A DNA stretch of 64,000 nt from Parcubacteria group bacterium GW2011_GWA2_38_13b (GCA_000992445.2 LBUF02000001.1:30393-94392); one strand, 5' to 3'; positions 29,066 through 39,279 are shown, counted from the first letter of the stretch. The notes: generated by a model not told the origin, from the letters alone. Made by a program: numbers and translations.

Positions 29066-30591
29066 AAAATATAATCTCCATCAAAGATTTGTCAATCGCG
29101 GAAATTGATGAAATAATGAACGGCGCCGAAGATATGCAAAAAATCATAGCCGATCCATTTTTGCTTAAAAAGATAAATTCGCCGTTAAAATCAAAAATTA
29201 CCTTGTTCTTCGCTGAATCGTCCACGAGAACCAGGGGATCTTTCAGCGAAGCGGCCAGGCGGCTTAATTTTGATTGTTATGAAATTTCCGGCGCCGAAGC
29301 AACATCGTTGAGTAAAAAAGAAAGTTTGGCGGATACGGCACGAATGTTCGCGTCAAAAAATCAAGGCGCCGATATTATAGCCGTAAGAACGAATACAGAA
29401 GGAGCGCCGAGATTTATCGCGGAAATATTGGATAAAATGAATTGCGAAACGGCAATAATAAACGCCGGCGACGGAATGAATCAGCATCCAACCCAAGCGC
29501 TTCTAGATTTATTTACAATTTCCAAATATTTCGGGCGAAAGAATATCCCCGATTTAACAATCGGCTTTATGGGCGACCTCGCCTACAGCAGGGTTGCGCA
29601 TTCCGATCTTCTTCTCTTCCGTCTTTTGGGCGTAAAAAAAATACGGCTGGTATCCATGCCCGAGGCGAAAATACAGGCAAAATACAAAGACGGTTTTACG
29701 GAAATTATTGAAAGCGAAGATATTAAAACGCTTTCGGATTGCGACGTTGTTATTGCTTTACGAGTGCAGGAAGAACGATATACCGATCCGATGAAAAGAG
29801 AAACAATAAAGGGAAAATTCCGTATAACTCCGAAAAACATAAATTTATTCAAAAAAGAAGCGATTATTATGCACCCGCTGCCGAATCCTATCAACACGGG
29901 AGAAATAGATCCCTGCTTGTATAATTATAATAAAGGTCCGAAAGTGATAGTCCATGAACAAGCCGCTAACGGCATTCCAATAAGAATGCAAATACTAAAT
30001 AAAAGCTATCAAGAACGTCAATTTAAAAATAATAACCAAACTGCATCAACCGTTGAACTTGAAAAAATCCGCGAAGAATCAGCGAAAGAATGTTTGGAGA
30101 AACAAAGAAATAAAAAAATGGAGTTTTTCAGACCGATTAACCCGGAAACTGGAACAGGAATTATCATAGATCACCTTCCACTCGGACAAGGAATCATCGT
30201 TCAGTCCCTGCTGGAAAAAACTATCGGCAACGACATATTGCCTATTCATACGATCAAAGGAGTATTATCGGGAAAATACGGCAAAAAAGACGTGATAATT
30301 ATAGAAAATAATTGTTTAATTTTAGAAAACAATGACCTACTTGCCACAATTTCGTTAAAGTATGGGGAACGAACTACGCTTCATCTGGTGAAAGACAAAA
30401 TGTATCGAAAATTCAAATTAAACCCGCCAATAATAATAAAAAAACTGCTGGCTTGCCCGAACCCAAATTGTGTAACCAATCATGAACCGGAATCAACAAC
30501 TTGTTTTCATAACAAGTTCCCCGATCTCGGCATCGTGGAATGCGCTTATTGCGAACGCGAATTCCCATCCGAAGATCTTAAACCGATTTAA
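29062..30591 (+). CDS. pyrB: Aspartate carbamoyltransferase catalytic-regulatory fusion
   Basis: Catalytic part FFAESSTRTRGSFSEAA, INAGDGMNQHPTQALLDLFTI, MHPLPNP; C-terminal PyrI-like part with Zn site CPNPNC...CAYCER. Confidence 0.93.
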   Translation: MKNIISIKDLSIAEIDEIMNGAEDMQKIIADPFLLKKINSPLKSKITLFFAESSTRTRGSFSEAARRLNFDCYEISGAEATSLSKKESLADTARMFASKNQGADIIAVRTNTEGAPRFIAEILDKMNCETAIINAGDGMNQHPTQALLDLFTISKYFGRKNIPDLTIGFMGDLAYSRVAHSDLLLFRLLGVKKIRLVSMPEAKIQAKYKDGFTEIIESEDIKTLSDCDVVIALRVQEERYTDPMKRETIKGKFRITPKNINLFKKEAIIMHPLPNPINTGEIDPCLYNYNKGPKVIVHEQAANGIPIRMQILNKSYQERQFKNNNQTASTVELEKIREESAKECLEKQRNKKMEFFRPINPETGTGIIIDHLPLGQGIIVQSLLEKTIGNDILPIHTIKGVLSGKYGKKDVIIIENNCLILENNDLLATISLKYGERTTLHLVKDKMYRKFKLNPPIIIKKLLACPNPNCVTNHEPESTTCFHNKFPDLGIVECAYCEREFPSEDLKPI

Positions 30592-30597
30592 AAAACA

Positions 30598-30630
30598 AAG
30601 GATTGCTTAGAAAGCAATCCTTTTACTATT
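30598..30630. terminator. Bidirectional hairpin terminator between pyrB and korC
   Basis: AAAGGATTGCTT-ag-AAAGCAATCCTTT. Confidence 0.75.
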
Positions 30631-30631
30631 T

Positions 30632-31171
30632 TTAAAAAAGATTATAACCAACCATTAACGCCTGTCGGTTAATTTCGAGAAACTTTCCTTTTCCTTCTTC
30701 TTCTAACTTTTCTTTTAAAGCTGCCAAGGTATTCTCCATACTCACGATGCCCGTGGCTTTAAGATATACTCCCAATAGAATCATGTTCGAAACTTTAGGA
30801 GAATTTAATTTCTCTAAAATCGGCGCAGTATTAACATTTATAATGCGTAAATCTTTTCTTTCGCCACAATCATGATATTTAGTCAAAGAACTATTGATAA
30901 TCACTAAACCATCTCGGCGAACATTTTTAATAAAATCAAAAGATGGTTCATTCATTACTATCAACACATCTGGAGTATTAACAATAGGCGACCCGATTTC
31001 TTCATCGGAAATTACTACCGTACAGGTAGATTTCCCGCCTCTCATTTGCGGCCCATAACTCGGGTAAAAAGTCACATTTTTATTTTCCTTTAAGACGGCG
31101 ACTGCAAAAACTTCTCCCGCAAAAATATTTCCTTGGCCGCCGGCTCCGGCTATAATAATGCTTTTTAACAT
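30632..31171 (-). CDS. korC: 2-oxoacid:ferredoxin oxidoreductase, gamma subunit
   Basis: IIAGAGGQGNIFAGEVFAVA...YGPQMRGGKSTCTVVIS. Confidence 0.9.
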   Translation of the reverse strand: MLKSIIIAGAGGQGNIFAGEVFAVAVLKENKNVTFYPSYGPQMRGGKSTCTVVISDEEIGSPIVNTPDVLIVMNEPSFDFIKNVRRDGLVIINSSLTKYHDCGERKDLRIINVNTAPILEKLNSPKVSNMILLGVYLKATGIVSMENTLAALKEKLEEEGKGKFLEINRQALMVGYNLF

Positions 31172-31192
31172 AAAGCCTCCTTCCAGCGGTCT

Positions 31193-31930
31193 TTATTGCG
31201 GTTCACGAAAAACTTTCAATGGGAAATAGTCAGACATTTTTCTTACATATTCTAACGACTCCAATGGCGTCATTTTCCAATTAGTTGGACAGTTGGAAAG
31301 AAATTCCACGAAAGAAAATCCCCTTCCTTCCACCTGACATTTCAATGCCTTTTCTATCGCTTTACGCGCCTTCATTGTCTCCGCGGGCGAAAATAATGCA
31401 ACTCGCTGAATGAAAACTGGCGCTGATAATGTTTCCAATAATTCACACATTCTAATCGGCACGCCTTCTGATGCTACTCGTCCCAATGGAGTCGTAGTTG
31501 TTTTTGCCCCCAAAAGCGTTGTCGGCGCCCCCTGACCGCCGGTCATACCGTAAATCCCATTATTTATGAAAAATGTCGTTATATTTTCTCCACGATTTGG
31601 AGTATGAATGGCTTCATGCATACCAATCCCCGCCAAATCGCCGTCGCCCTGATAAGTAAAAACAATTTTATCGGGATGCACTCTTTTTAGACCGGTTGCC
31701 ACTGCTTGAGCGCGGCCATGTGGCACAACAATAGCATCCGTATCCCAAAAATTATACATAGTAGAGCAACAACCAACGCCTATAACAGCAATAACCTTTT
31801 CGCGCAAACCCAATGACTCAATTGATTCGGCGATCAATTTATTTATTGTACCGTGATTGCATCCGGCGCAAAAAGTAAATGCGCCGGTTAAAATCTCCGG
31901 CCTTGAAAGGATTTTTTTTTCTTTTAACAT
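31193..31930 (-). CDS. korB: 2-oxoacid:ferredoxin oxidoreductase, beta (TPP) subunit
   Basis: FCAGCNHGTINKLIAES...VIGVGCCSTMYNFWDTDAIVVPHGRAQAVATGLK...YQGDGDLAGIGMHE. Confidence 0.92.
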   Translation of the reverse strand: MLKEKKILSRPEILTGAFTFCAGCNHGTINKLIAESIESLGLREKVIAVIGVGCCSTMYNFWDTDAIVVPHGRAQAVATGLKRVHPDKIVFTYQGDGDLAGIGMHEAIHTPNRGENITTFFINNGIYGMTGGQGAPTTLLGAKTTTTPLGRVASEGVPIRMCELLETLSAPVFIQRVALFSPAETMKARKAIEKALKCQVEGRGFSFVEFLSNCPTNWKMTPLESLEYVRKMSDYFPLKVFREPQ

Positions 31931-32982
31931 AACCCCTTCCTTTCTATTTCCCGTAATATTTCTTCGGGAGCAGGAACTACTCCTCCCATTCTTCCAAAGA
32001 AACTTACTCGCGTATCATCACTAACAGATAATCGCACATCTTCAACCATCTGTCCCGCGCTCATTTCCACAACTAAAAATTTCGTGCTTGGAAAATTACG
32101 CGCCAAATACCTTATTTCATTATGAGGAAACGGCCATAACGATATTAGTCTTATCAAACCAATGTCCAACCCTTTTTCAACCGCCATCTTGATAATAGAT
32201 TTAGCTATGCGACCGCATGTGCCATAAGCCACTACGATAAGTTTTGTTTTAGAATTAATATTAACGTTCTCAAAACGAACTTCTTGCGCCTCAATAGCGC
32301 GATATTTATTCTGCAGAGCTAAATTCATTTTTTCTAACTCAAGCGCCTCAAGATTAAACGGCACGATTTTATTGGGTTTTCGTCCTTTGGCGCCGCTTAA
32401 TGCCCACGGTTTTTCAAATAAAACTGGCGCTTTATCGTAAAGATCTACACCCTCTTTAACCTGTCCAAGCGCGCCGTCTCCGAGAATTATCACCGGAATT
32501 CTCCAACGATCCGCCAACAGAAATGATTCAAAAGTCAAATCATACGCTTCTTGCACCGTGCTTGGCGCTAAAACTATCAAACGATAATCACCATGGCCAC
32601 CGCCCTTTACAATCTGAAAATAATCAGACTGCGCCGGCTGAATATCACCCAGCCCCGGTCCGCCACGCATAATATCCACTATTACGCATGGCAATTCCGC
32701 AAGAGCAATATACGAAATGCACTCCATCTTCAAACTCATTCCCGGACCAGACGACGATGTCATCGCCCGCGCTCCTCCGGCCGCCGCGCCATAAACCATA
32801 TTTATGGCTTCTATTTCCGAAGCGGCCTGAACAAAAACACCGCCCCTTACCGGAAGATGCCTGGCAAGATATTCCAAAATCTCCGTCGCCGGAGTGATCG
32901 GATATCCGGCATAAAAATTCAATCCGGCGCGAATTGCCGCCTCGGCAATCGCCTCATTTCCTTTCATAAAAATTTTACCCAT
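31924..32982 (-). CDS. korA: 2-oxoacid:ferredoxin oxidoreductase, alpha subunit
   Basis: KGNEAIAEAAIRAGLNFYAGYPITPATEILEYLA...TSSSGPGMSLKMECISY; start set at MGKIFMKG. Confidence 0.92.
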   Translation of the reverse strand: MGKIFMKGNEAIAEAAIRAGLNFYAGYPITPATEILEYLARHLPVRGGVFVQAASEIEAINMVYGAAAGGARAMTSSSGPGMSLKMECISYIALAELPCVIVDIMRGGPGLGDIQPAQSDYFQIVKGGGHGDYRLIVLAPSTVQEAYDLTFESFLLADRWRIPVIILGDGALGQVKEGVDLYDKAPVLFEKPWALSGAKGRKPNKIVPFNLEALELEKMNLALQNKYRAIEAQEVRFENVNINSKTKLIVVAYGTCGRIAKSIIKMAVEKGLDIGLIRLISLWPFPHNEIRYLARNFPSTKFLVVEMSAGQMVEDVRLSVSDDTRVSFFGRMGGVVPAPEEILREIERKGLC

Positions 32983-33244
32983 TATCGCCCTCCTTCTCAC
33001 ATTTGCAATCGTCGCAATTTTCGCAATCTCCGATTTGGAACACCTCAATCGCCGCATCGGGACACACGATACCGCAAATCTTGCAAGCGTTGCATTTTTC
33101 CTCCGTATCACTAAAAACAGCGGGACAGAAACCGCAACCATTAGGATGCGGCCCCTTTTTAATCAATTTCTTAGGACAAAATGCTATGCAAAAATCGCAT
33201 CCTTTACAAACTTCAGCATCTATTGCAATTCTTCCTTTTTTCAT
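32975..33244 (-). CDS. korD: 2x[4Fe-4S] ferredoxin subunit of the oxidoreductase
   Basis: CKGCDFCIAFCP and CNACKICGIVCP motifs; overlaps korA start. Confidence 0.9.
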   Translation of the reverse strand: MKKGRIAIDAEVCKGCDFCIAFCPKKLIKKGPHPNGCGFCPAVFSDTEEKCNACKICGIVCPDAAIEVFQIGDCENCDDCKCEKEGDNG

Positions 33245-33414
33245 AAAACATTCCTTTCATAAAAAATATTAGTTTTCAAAGAATCGTAATAGTATACCGC
33301 AAAATAACCATCTTAGCAAGAACAGATACCTTATTTTCAACGCTTGCTCCTGAAAATATAAAATCCCGCTCCGCAATACTGCGAAACGGAATTTTTTATT
33401 ATACTAAACATTCT

Positions 33415-35766
33415 CTACTCGCCCTTAAGTTCTTCTATTTTTTTCTTCAACGCCTCGTTGCCAGGATTTAATTCCAGCACTACTTCCAAATGCTGTATCG
33501 CTTCATCTTTTTTGCCCTGTTTTTCCAAAATCAATGCCAAGGAATAACGCGCGTTGGCATGAAACGGCGACAAATTCAACGCCTGAACAAAATTAATAAT
33601 CGCTTTATCTGAATCGTCCTTATTATAATAAAATCTTCCCAACTGGAAAAAGAATTCCGCCAATTCCGATTGATCTTGCCAAACACCGCGACCCAACGCT
33701 AGAAAATCCCTGAAATAATCTTCCAAAGACGCGATGGCTTCTTCCGCCTTACCCTGATTTTCCAACGCCAAAGCTTCATTCAAATAAACGCCCAAATATT
33801 CTTCTTTCAACGCCCGCGCTTTTTTTAAATTCGTAAACGCCTTATCCATTTTTTCATTATCAATCTTACCGTCAACTGACGCCAAAATCATTTGAACGCG
33901 TCCTAAATTCACATAAAGAAACGGGTTGGTCGGCTCCAGTAAAATAGCTTTATTGAAATAATCTTCCGCCCAAATATAAGAATTTTCCACAACACTCCCC
34001 ATATCACGATAAACAAGACCGCTATTTTCCCATACCGTTACGGAAGTCGGACTGATTTCCGTTGCCCGTTTGGCCGCATTAACCGCCAACGCCACGCTAT
34101 TTTGCAGTTTTTGTCCGTCGCCCGCATCCCCGCCCTTATTCACTTCATTGATCGCCAAACTCAAATGCAAACGGCTCAAAGTCGTAAAATAAACTTCGCG
34201 AAACCCGAAACTTTCCGCGGCTTTAATCAAATACTCACTGCGATTTTCCGCCGTAATATTATCCGCCAAAGCCTTTTTATAATATATCTCGGCGATATAA
34301 ATTCCGGATGACTGCCACCAAAAAGCCAAAACCGCCAGAACAAACATTATAAAAACGCTCAAAAATATAACTGAAAATTCCTGAAATTTTTTAAAATCGA
34401 ATCTGCTTACTTTTATAATGCCCGGCTTGATCTCTCCCCATTCAACAACCGCCAAAGCCATAAAAAACCATAAATAAAAACTCAAAACAACGGAATTTTC
34501 ATATACGATTCCCGCCAAAAACCAAACGCTCGTTCCGATAAAAAATAATAAAAAATAATAATTGCGACGCGCGCCGGGAATAACACCCATGGAAACATCG
34601 GGTAATGGATCGGAATGTTGTTTCTTTAAAAGATAATAGGAAACCAAAAAAAACATTGCGAAAAATGCCACCATCGCCAAAAATCCAAAAATACCAAGCG
34701 AAGAAATATTTTCCAAAAAAGCGGAATGCGATTTCATAAAACGGATATTCCAAAATGGAGACGATAAAAATTCCTCCCCCTTATAAAGATTGAAGTCGTA
34801 CCAAAAATTTCCCGCTCCGGAACCGAAAATCGGATTGGCGAAAAAAGCGTTTGCAATTGTTTTGAGCGATACCGGAAATGCCAATAATACCTCTCGGGAA
34901 ATACTGATAGACAGCAATTTGTGAATATTAAATCCCCAAAAAGCTAAAGATAAAAATGCCATAAGCAAAGGCAAGCTAAGCCAATTGCCCCGTTCACGAA
35001 AAAATCTTCCGGCAATAATAATGCCCAATAAAATCCCGACTCCGACAATAACAATAATCCAAGCTGCCCAAAAATCAATTAGAATCAAATACGCAAAATT
35101 GACAAAAAGCAAAATCCAACACAACCATACCCAACCCTTTTTAACAAAATCGTTATTGGACGAAATCTTTGACAACAAAATCACACTTACCAAAAACACT
35201 GAAATTCCGGCGGAATATACCGCCATTCCCTGTAAGGCAAGTCCCGCGGGAGACACGCCCAAAGAATAAATAAACCCTACAATAACGCTTGACGGAAAAA
35301 ATCTTCCCAAATTAAACAATACAAAAAAAGAAAAAAGCTCTAAAAGCACATTGGAAATTAAAATCAGAGGGATAACCAATGCGGTAATTTTTGTTTTTAT
35401 TGCCCGCTCGCCGCCAAAATTCTGCACAACAAGCCACCAAAAAAGAGAAAACAAAAATATTTCCGCAAAACTTCCTGAAAATCTACCATGAAATCCCAAG
35501 AAAGCGGATAACCGCGCCGGCGCAAAAAAAGAACTGATAAATGAGAAGGATACGAAAGCAACCAAGAACCAATCGATTGGCGTACGCACAATGCGTAATT
35601 CGTTGTTTTTAATAAATTTCCATAAAGTCAGAATTAAAAGCGCGCTAACGGCGAAAAATAACAAAAACAACTTATTAAAAGCGTAAAATTCAAAAGTAAA
35701 CGGCAAGAAAAAAACAGGCAAGGTAAAAACAAGCGCGTAAATTATAAAATTTATTATTTTGATCAT
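33415..35766 (-). CDS. O-antigen ligase/Wzy-like membrane protein with C-terminal TPR repeats
   Basis: About 10 TM segments, then TPR-like repeats (FYYNKDDSDKAIINFVQALNLSPFHANARYSLALILEKQGKKDEAIQHLEVVLELNP). Confidence 0.82.
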   Translation of the reverse strand: MIKIINFIIYALVFTLPVFFLPFTFEFYAFNKLFLLFFAVSALLILTLWKFIKNNELRIVRTPIDWFLVAFVSFSFISSFFAPARLSAFLGFHGRFSGSFAEIFLFSLFWWLVVQNFGGERAIKTKITALVIPLILISNVLLELFSFFVLFNLGRFFPSSVIVGFIYSLGVSPAGLALQGMAVYSAGISVFLVSVILLSKISSNNDFVKKGWVWLCWILLFVNFAYLILIDFWAAWIIVIVGVGILLGIIIAGRFFRERGNWLSLPLLMAFLSLAFWGFNIHKLLSISISREVLLAFPVSLKTIANAFFANPIFGSGAGNFWYDFNLYKGEEFLSSPFWNIRFMKSHSAFLENISSLGIFGFLAMVAFFAMFFLVSYYLLKKQHSDPLPDVSMGVIPGARRNYYFLLFFIGTSVWFLAGIVYENSVVLSFYLWFFMALAVVEWGEIKPGIIKVSRFDFKKFQEFSVIFLSVFIMFVLAVLAFWWQSSGIYIAEIYYKKALADNITAENRSEYLIKAAESFGFREVYFTTLSRLHLSLAINEVNKGGDAGDGQKLQNSVALAVNAAKRATEISPTSVTVWENSGLVYRDMGSVVENSYIWAEDYFNKAILLEPTNPFLYVNLGRVQMILASVDGKIDNEKMDKAFTNLKKARALKEEYLGVYLNEALALENQGKAEEAIASLEDYFRDFLALGRGVWQDQSELAEFFFQLGRFYYNKDDSDKAIINFVQALNLSPFHANARYSLALILEKQGKKDEAIQHLEVVLELNPGNEALKKKIEELKGE

Positions 35767-35845
35767 AAATTTATTATAACTCCTTTTGTCCGATTTGACA
35801 AAGTTCTTATTTCAATCAAAACTGTGGATAACTAATTAATCTTCT

Positions 35846-36568
35846 ATGCGAAAAACTCTTCTGAAAATCATATATCCGTATTATTGCCTTTCGTGCAAAA
35901 ATGAATTAAACGATTCATATCTTTGCCGCGAATGTTTCAGCGCGATTCCTTTGCTCAAAGAACAACTTTGTCCGGCATGCGAAAAACCTTCTCCCTTTGG
36001 CAAAACTCACGCAACTTGCCGGCAAAAAACTCCGCTTTCCGGAGTATTTGTCGCAATGGACTACAAAGAAAAAATTGTCCAACGGTTAATCCATCAATAT
36101 AAATATAAATTTGTTAAAAATTTAGCAGAACCGCTGGCCAATATTCTGATCAAATCGCTCGCGGAACAAAATAAAGAATTATTTTTTAATACAAATACTG
36201 TTATTACCGCCGTCCCCCTACACCCTATCCGCTTGCGTTGGCGCGGATTTAACCAAGCGCAATTCATCGCCCAAAAATTAGCGTCTCGCTTCAATATTCC
36301 GTATGAAAATTTGCTTATCCGTTCAAAAAATAATCCCACGCAAAAAGATATACCCCAAACACCGCTTAGACAAAAAAACATTCAAGGCGTTTTTCGTCTT
36401 AATGACATACCAAACGTAAAATATCAAATCGAAAGTCCGATCAAATCAAACATTGTAATTATTGACGATATTACGACCACCCTTTCCACTTTAAACGAAT
36501 GCGCCACGACCCTTCTACCGCTGAAACCAAAAAACATTTACGCCATCGTCCTTGCGCGCGGACTGTAA
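35846..36568 (+). CDS. ComF-family phosphoribosyltransferase
   Basis: CLSCKNELNDSYLCRECF...CPACEKP; RWRGFNQAQFIAQKLA; NIVIIDDITTTLSTLNE. Confidence 0.88.
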   Translation: MRKTLLKIIYPYYCLSCKNELNDSYLCRECFSAIPLLKEQLCPACEKPSPFGKTHATCRQKTPLSGVFVAMDYKEKIVQRLIHQYKYKFVKNLAEPLANILIKSLAEQNKELFFNTNTVITAVPLHPIRLRWRGFNQAQFIAQKLASRFNIPYENLLIRSKNNPTQKDIPQTPLRQKNIQGVFRLNDIPNVKYQIESPIKSNIVIIDDITTTLSTLNECATTLLPLKPKNIYAIVLARGL

Positions 36569-36594
36569 AAATTATCCGTATTAATTAATAACGA

Positions 36595-36635
36595 CTAAAA
36601 AATACCGCTATTTTTCAATAGCGGTATCGCTTATT
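36595..36635. terminator. Bidirectional hairpin terminator
   Basis: AATACCGCTATT-tttc-AATAGCGGTAT. Confidence 0.7.
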
Positions 36636-36872
36636 TTATTTTCGCATAAATTGCGGAAACTTACTTTTATTAAAATACTTCTTGCCCTCTTTTGACATAA
36701 CCCATCTGTCCGAGACTTCATTTTTTAATGGTTCAATAAAATCTTCGAAATGTTTCATTAAAAGCATTCTCGCTAATTTTCTTAGTTTTTTATTACATAT
36801 TAGCTTATCTTTTTTTTCGCTTTCAGCGAAAGTATTTCCAATAATTTGTTTATGCCTATAACTTCTGCTCAT
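36636..36872 (-). CDS. Small conserved-type hypothetical protein (78 aa, MSRSYRHKQIIGN...)
   Basis: ORF directly downstream of the aminotransferase; start resembles a recurrent small-protein family. Confidence 0.55.
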   Translation of the reverse strand: MSRSYRHKQIIGNTFAESEKKDKLICNKKLRKLARMLLMKHFEDFIEPLKNEVSDRWVMSKEGKKYFNKSKFPQFMRK

Positions 36873-36878
36873 TTCAAT

Positions 36879-38087
36879 TCAACCTCCTAAAACTTCTTTA
36901 AATTTTTCAATAAAAAAATCTATGTGTTCTTTCCCAATCGTCAATGGAGGCGAAATTCGCAAAACATGTTCGTGAGCTTCTTTGCAAAGAATGCCTTTTT
37001 CAATCAACTTGTTTACGTATTTACGCGCTCCGCCGGCCTCCGGGAAAAATTCTATTCCAATGAATAAACCTTTTCCGCGAACTTCTTTAATCAATGGATT
37101 TTTTATCTCTTTCAATTGATTCTTAAAATATTCTCCCAATTCCGCGGAATTTTTTATAAGATTCTCTTTTTCGAGAACATTAAATGTTTCCAATGCAACA
37201 GCAGCGGCCGCGGAATTACCACCAAAAGTACTGCCATCATCTCCTGGCTGCCAAAGCTCCATAATGTCTCTCCGGCCAACCACCAAAGATAAAATAGCAG
37301 GGGTTCCACCGCATAAAGATTTTCCGAGTATAAGCAAATCCGGTTTTATGCCGTTATGCTCATAGCAAAACATTTTTCCGGTTCTACCCAAGCCCGTTTG
37401 AATTTCATCAAGAATTAATAAAATTTTATGTTTGTCGCATAACGCGCGAACATCATTAAGATAGCTCACCGGAGGAATTATTATGCCGCCCTCGCCCTGC
37501 ATTGGTTCCATAAGAACGGCAATGGTATTGGATGTTATGGCCTTTTTAATATTTTTTACATCCCCATAATCAACAGGGATAAATCCCGGCGTATGCGGTC
37601 CGAAATCATTTTTATATTGTTTTTCACTCGAGAACGAAATAACCGTAATTGTTCTACCGTGAAAATTATGATTCATTACGATTATTTCACTTTGATTACG
37701 AGAAACCATTCCCGTCCGATACGCCCACATCCGGGCTGTTTTAATAGCGCTTTCCACCCCTTCGGCTCCGCTATTCTTGGGCAAAATCATTGCATCAAAA
37801 CCCACTAATTCGGATATTGTTTTCCCCAAAAGCGCTAAATATCTATCATAACAAGCTCTCGTTACCAGTCCGGAATTCCTCAATACTTTCCATGTTTCGG
37901 GATGATGATGACCAAGATTTAAAGCTGAATACCCGGCCCAAAAATCAAGGTATTTTTTGCCGTCCATATCCCATATTTCTACGCCCTTACTCTTCGTATC
38001 GTTTAATATAACCGGCAATGTTGAATACGTATGAACCACATATTTATCATACATTTCAGTCCAAAGCTTAGATTTTGACCCCATCAT
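36879..38087 (-). CDS. Class III aminotransferase, ornithine aminotransferase-like
   Basis: VEIWDMDGKKYLDFWAGYSALNLGHHHP, ALMEPMQGEGGII, LILDEIQTGLGRTGKMFCYEHNGIKPDLLILGKSLCGG. Confidence 0.88.
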   Translation of the reverse strand: MMGSKSKLWTEMYDKYVVHTYSTLPVILNDTKSKGVEIWDMDGKKYLDFWAGYSALNLGHHHPETWKVLRNSGLVTRACYDRYLALLGKTISELVGFDAMILPKNSGAEGVESAIKTARMWAYRTGMVSRNQSEIIVMNHNFHGRTITVISFSSEKQYKNDFGPHTPGFIPVDYGDVKNIKKAITSNTIAVLMEPMQGEGGIIIPPVSYLNDVRALCDKHKILLILDEIQTGLGRTGKMFCYEHNGIKPDLLILGKSLCGGTPAILSLVVGRRDIMELWQPGDDGSTFGGNSAAAAVALETFNVLEKENLIKNSAELGEYFKNQLKEIKNPLIKEVRGKGLFIGIEFFPEAGGARKYVNKLIEKGILCKEAHEHVLRISPPLTIGKEHIDFFIEKFKEVLGG

Positions 38088-38235
38088 AACTCAATCCTCC
38101 TTTCGCTCGACTATAATATTTCAAGAAACATTTAATCGCATTTAACGAATAATATATAATACTACTCAATGGCAAAAAAGTAAATTTTTTTTGCATTACA
38201 TTAAGAAAAAAATGGATAAAATAAAAAATACGAAA

Positions 38236-38272
38236 AACATTCTCATTGCAAGCAATGAGAATGTTTTTATTT
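38236..38272. terminator. Strong hairpin terminator
   Basis: AAAAACATTCTCATTGC-aa-GCAATGAGAATGTTTTT. Confidence 0.75.
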
Positions 38273-38300
38273 CAGCGCAGACAAAAATAAGTGATTTTTT

Positions 38301-38367
38301 TCACGCCATCGCTTTTTTGAGTTTCATAAGCGCAATGATCGTTCCGCGCTCCCGTTCGCTTATTTTT
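38301..38367 (-). pseudogene. Duplicated 3' end fragment of V-ATPase subunit D gene
   Basis: 67 bp matching 39721-39787 with 3 differences; encodes the same ISERERGTIIALMKLKKAMA* end. Confidence 0.88.
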
Positions 38368-39073
38368 CTCCCATTATTATTTTATTAGTAATAATGGGAA
38401 TTTCTTTTTTGAAATAATCTTTAACTTCTTTCCAGCTTGCTTTGAAAGAAATTTCAGGCGACGGATCGTTTTCGGCATCATTGAAATATACTATACTTTT
38501 TAGAATATGATGGTAATCATGAGCGGCAGTCGGATATTGGATTTTTAACCGCTTGATCGTTTTTTCCAACGGTTCAATATTTTTAGCGCACCAATAAAGA
38601 TCAAAGAAATCTCTTTTTCGTCCTCTTTGGGATATGGCGATTATTTTCATAACGGCAATATCAATGGGATGAAGAATTTTTAGAGAGCCATATCGGATAA
38701 AGTTTTGTTTGGGAATAAAAAACGGATAAGCGATAAAACTTATTTTCGCTTTGAATAATTCGCCGTAAATTGTGTTTTTTCTTTGAAAATTAATTTTCCA
38801 TTCATTGTTTCCTGAAAAATTATTTAATAATTCCAGATTATCAAAATCCTTTTTTTGCGTAAAAAAATCCAAATCAACCGATTTACGATGTCCGGTTTGC
38901 AGGGCGAGCGCTGTTCCGCCCGCCAAGTACCAATTAGATTTATTAAGCCAAACTTGTTCGGATAAAAAATTAAACGCTTTTTTTGCCGCGCGCGGCAAAA
39001 TATCCAAGTTAGCTTTTATTTGTTCTCCGACAGAAGAAGTGTCCATAGATTTTTTGTTTCCGGTCTTAAGCAC
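38360..39073 (-). CDS. Nucleotidyl transferase AbiEii/AbiGii-type toxin
   Basis: WYLAGGTALALQTGHRKSVDLDFFTQKKDFDNLELL. Confidence 0.87.
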   Translation of the reverse strand: MLKTGNKKSMDTSSVGEQIKANLDILPRAAKKAFNFLSEQVWLNKSNWYLAGGTALALQTGHRKSVDLDFFTQKKDFDNLELLNNFSGNNEWKINFQRKNTIYGELFKAKISFIAYPFFIPKQNFIRYGSLKILHPIDIAVMKIIAISQRGRKRDFFDLYWCAKNIEPLEKTIKRLKIQYPTAAHDYHHILKSIVYFNDAENDPSPEISFKASWKEVKDYFKKEIPIITNKIIMGEK

Positions 39074-39279
39074 CTTGATTTAACAATAATTTTTTTTAAT
39101 AGCTTTTTGTTGTAAAAATTGAAAGCCCATTTTACCTCTTTGTCGTTGCCGAAATCCAAAATTCGCTCAATAATATATTGAGCATGTTTTTTCGTATTTA
39201 TGTTTTTTGGGTTTGTATCCCAAAACAGGGATTGTCGGAATTTTACCCCGTTAGAAATTTTTCGTCTTGGATTATTCAT
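39016..39279 (-). CDS. Putative antitoxin partner (DUF6922-like)
   Basis: SLFWDTNPKNINTKKHAQYIIERILDFGNDKEVKWAFNFYNKKLLKKIIVKSRCLRPETKNLWTLLL; overlaps the AbiEii gene. Confidence 0.75.
   Translation of the reverse strand: MNNPRRKISNGVKFRQSLFWDTNPKNINTKKHAQYIIERILDFGNDKEVKWAFNFYNKKLLKKIIVKSRCLRPETKNLWTLLLSENK

Noticed and set aside
29442-29897. Plus and minus ORFs inside pyrB
   Set aside because: Shadow ORFs of a strongly supported PyrB-PyrI coding frame
31924-33141. Long KorA ORF with N-terminal extension MVAVSVPLFLVIRRKN...
   Set aside because: The extension overlaps korD out of frame; homology begins at MGKIFMKGNEA (32982)
32593-33272. Plus-strand ORFs opposite korA/korD
   Set aside because: Antisense shadows of well-supported KorA and ferredoxin frames
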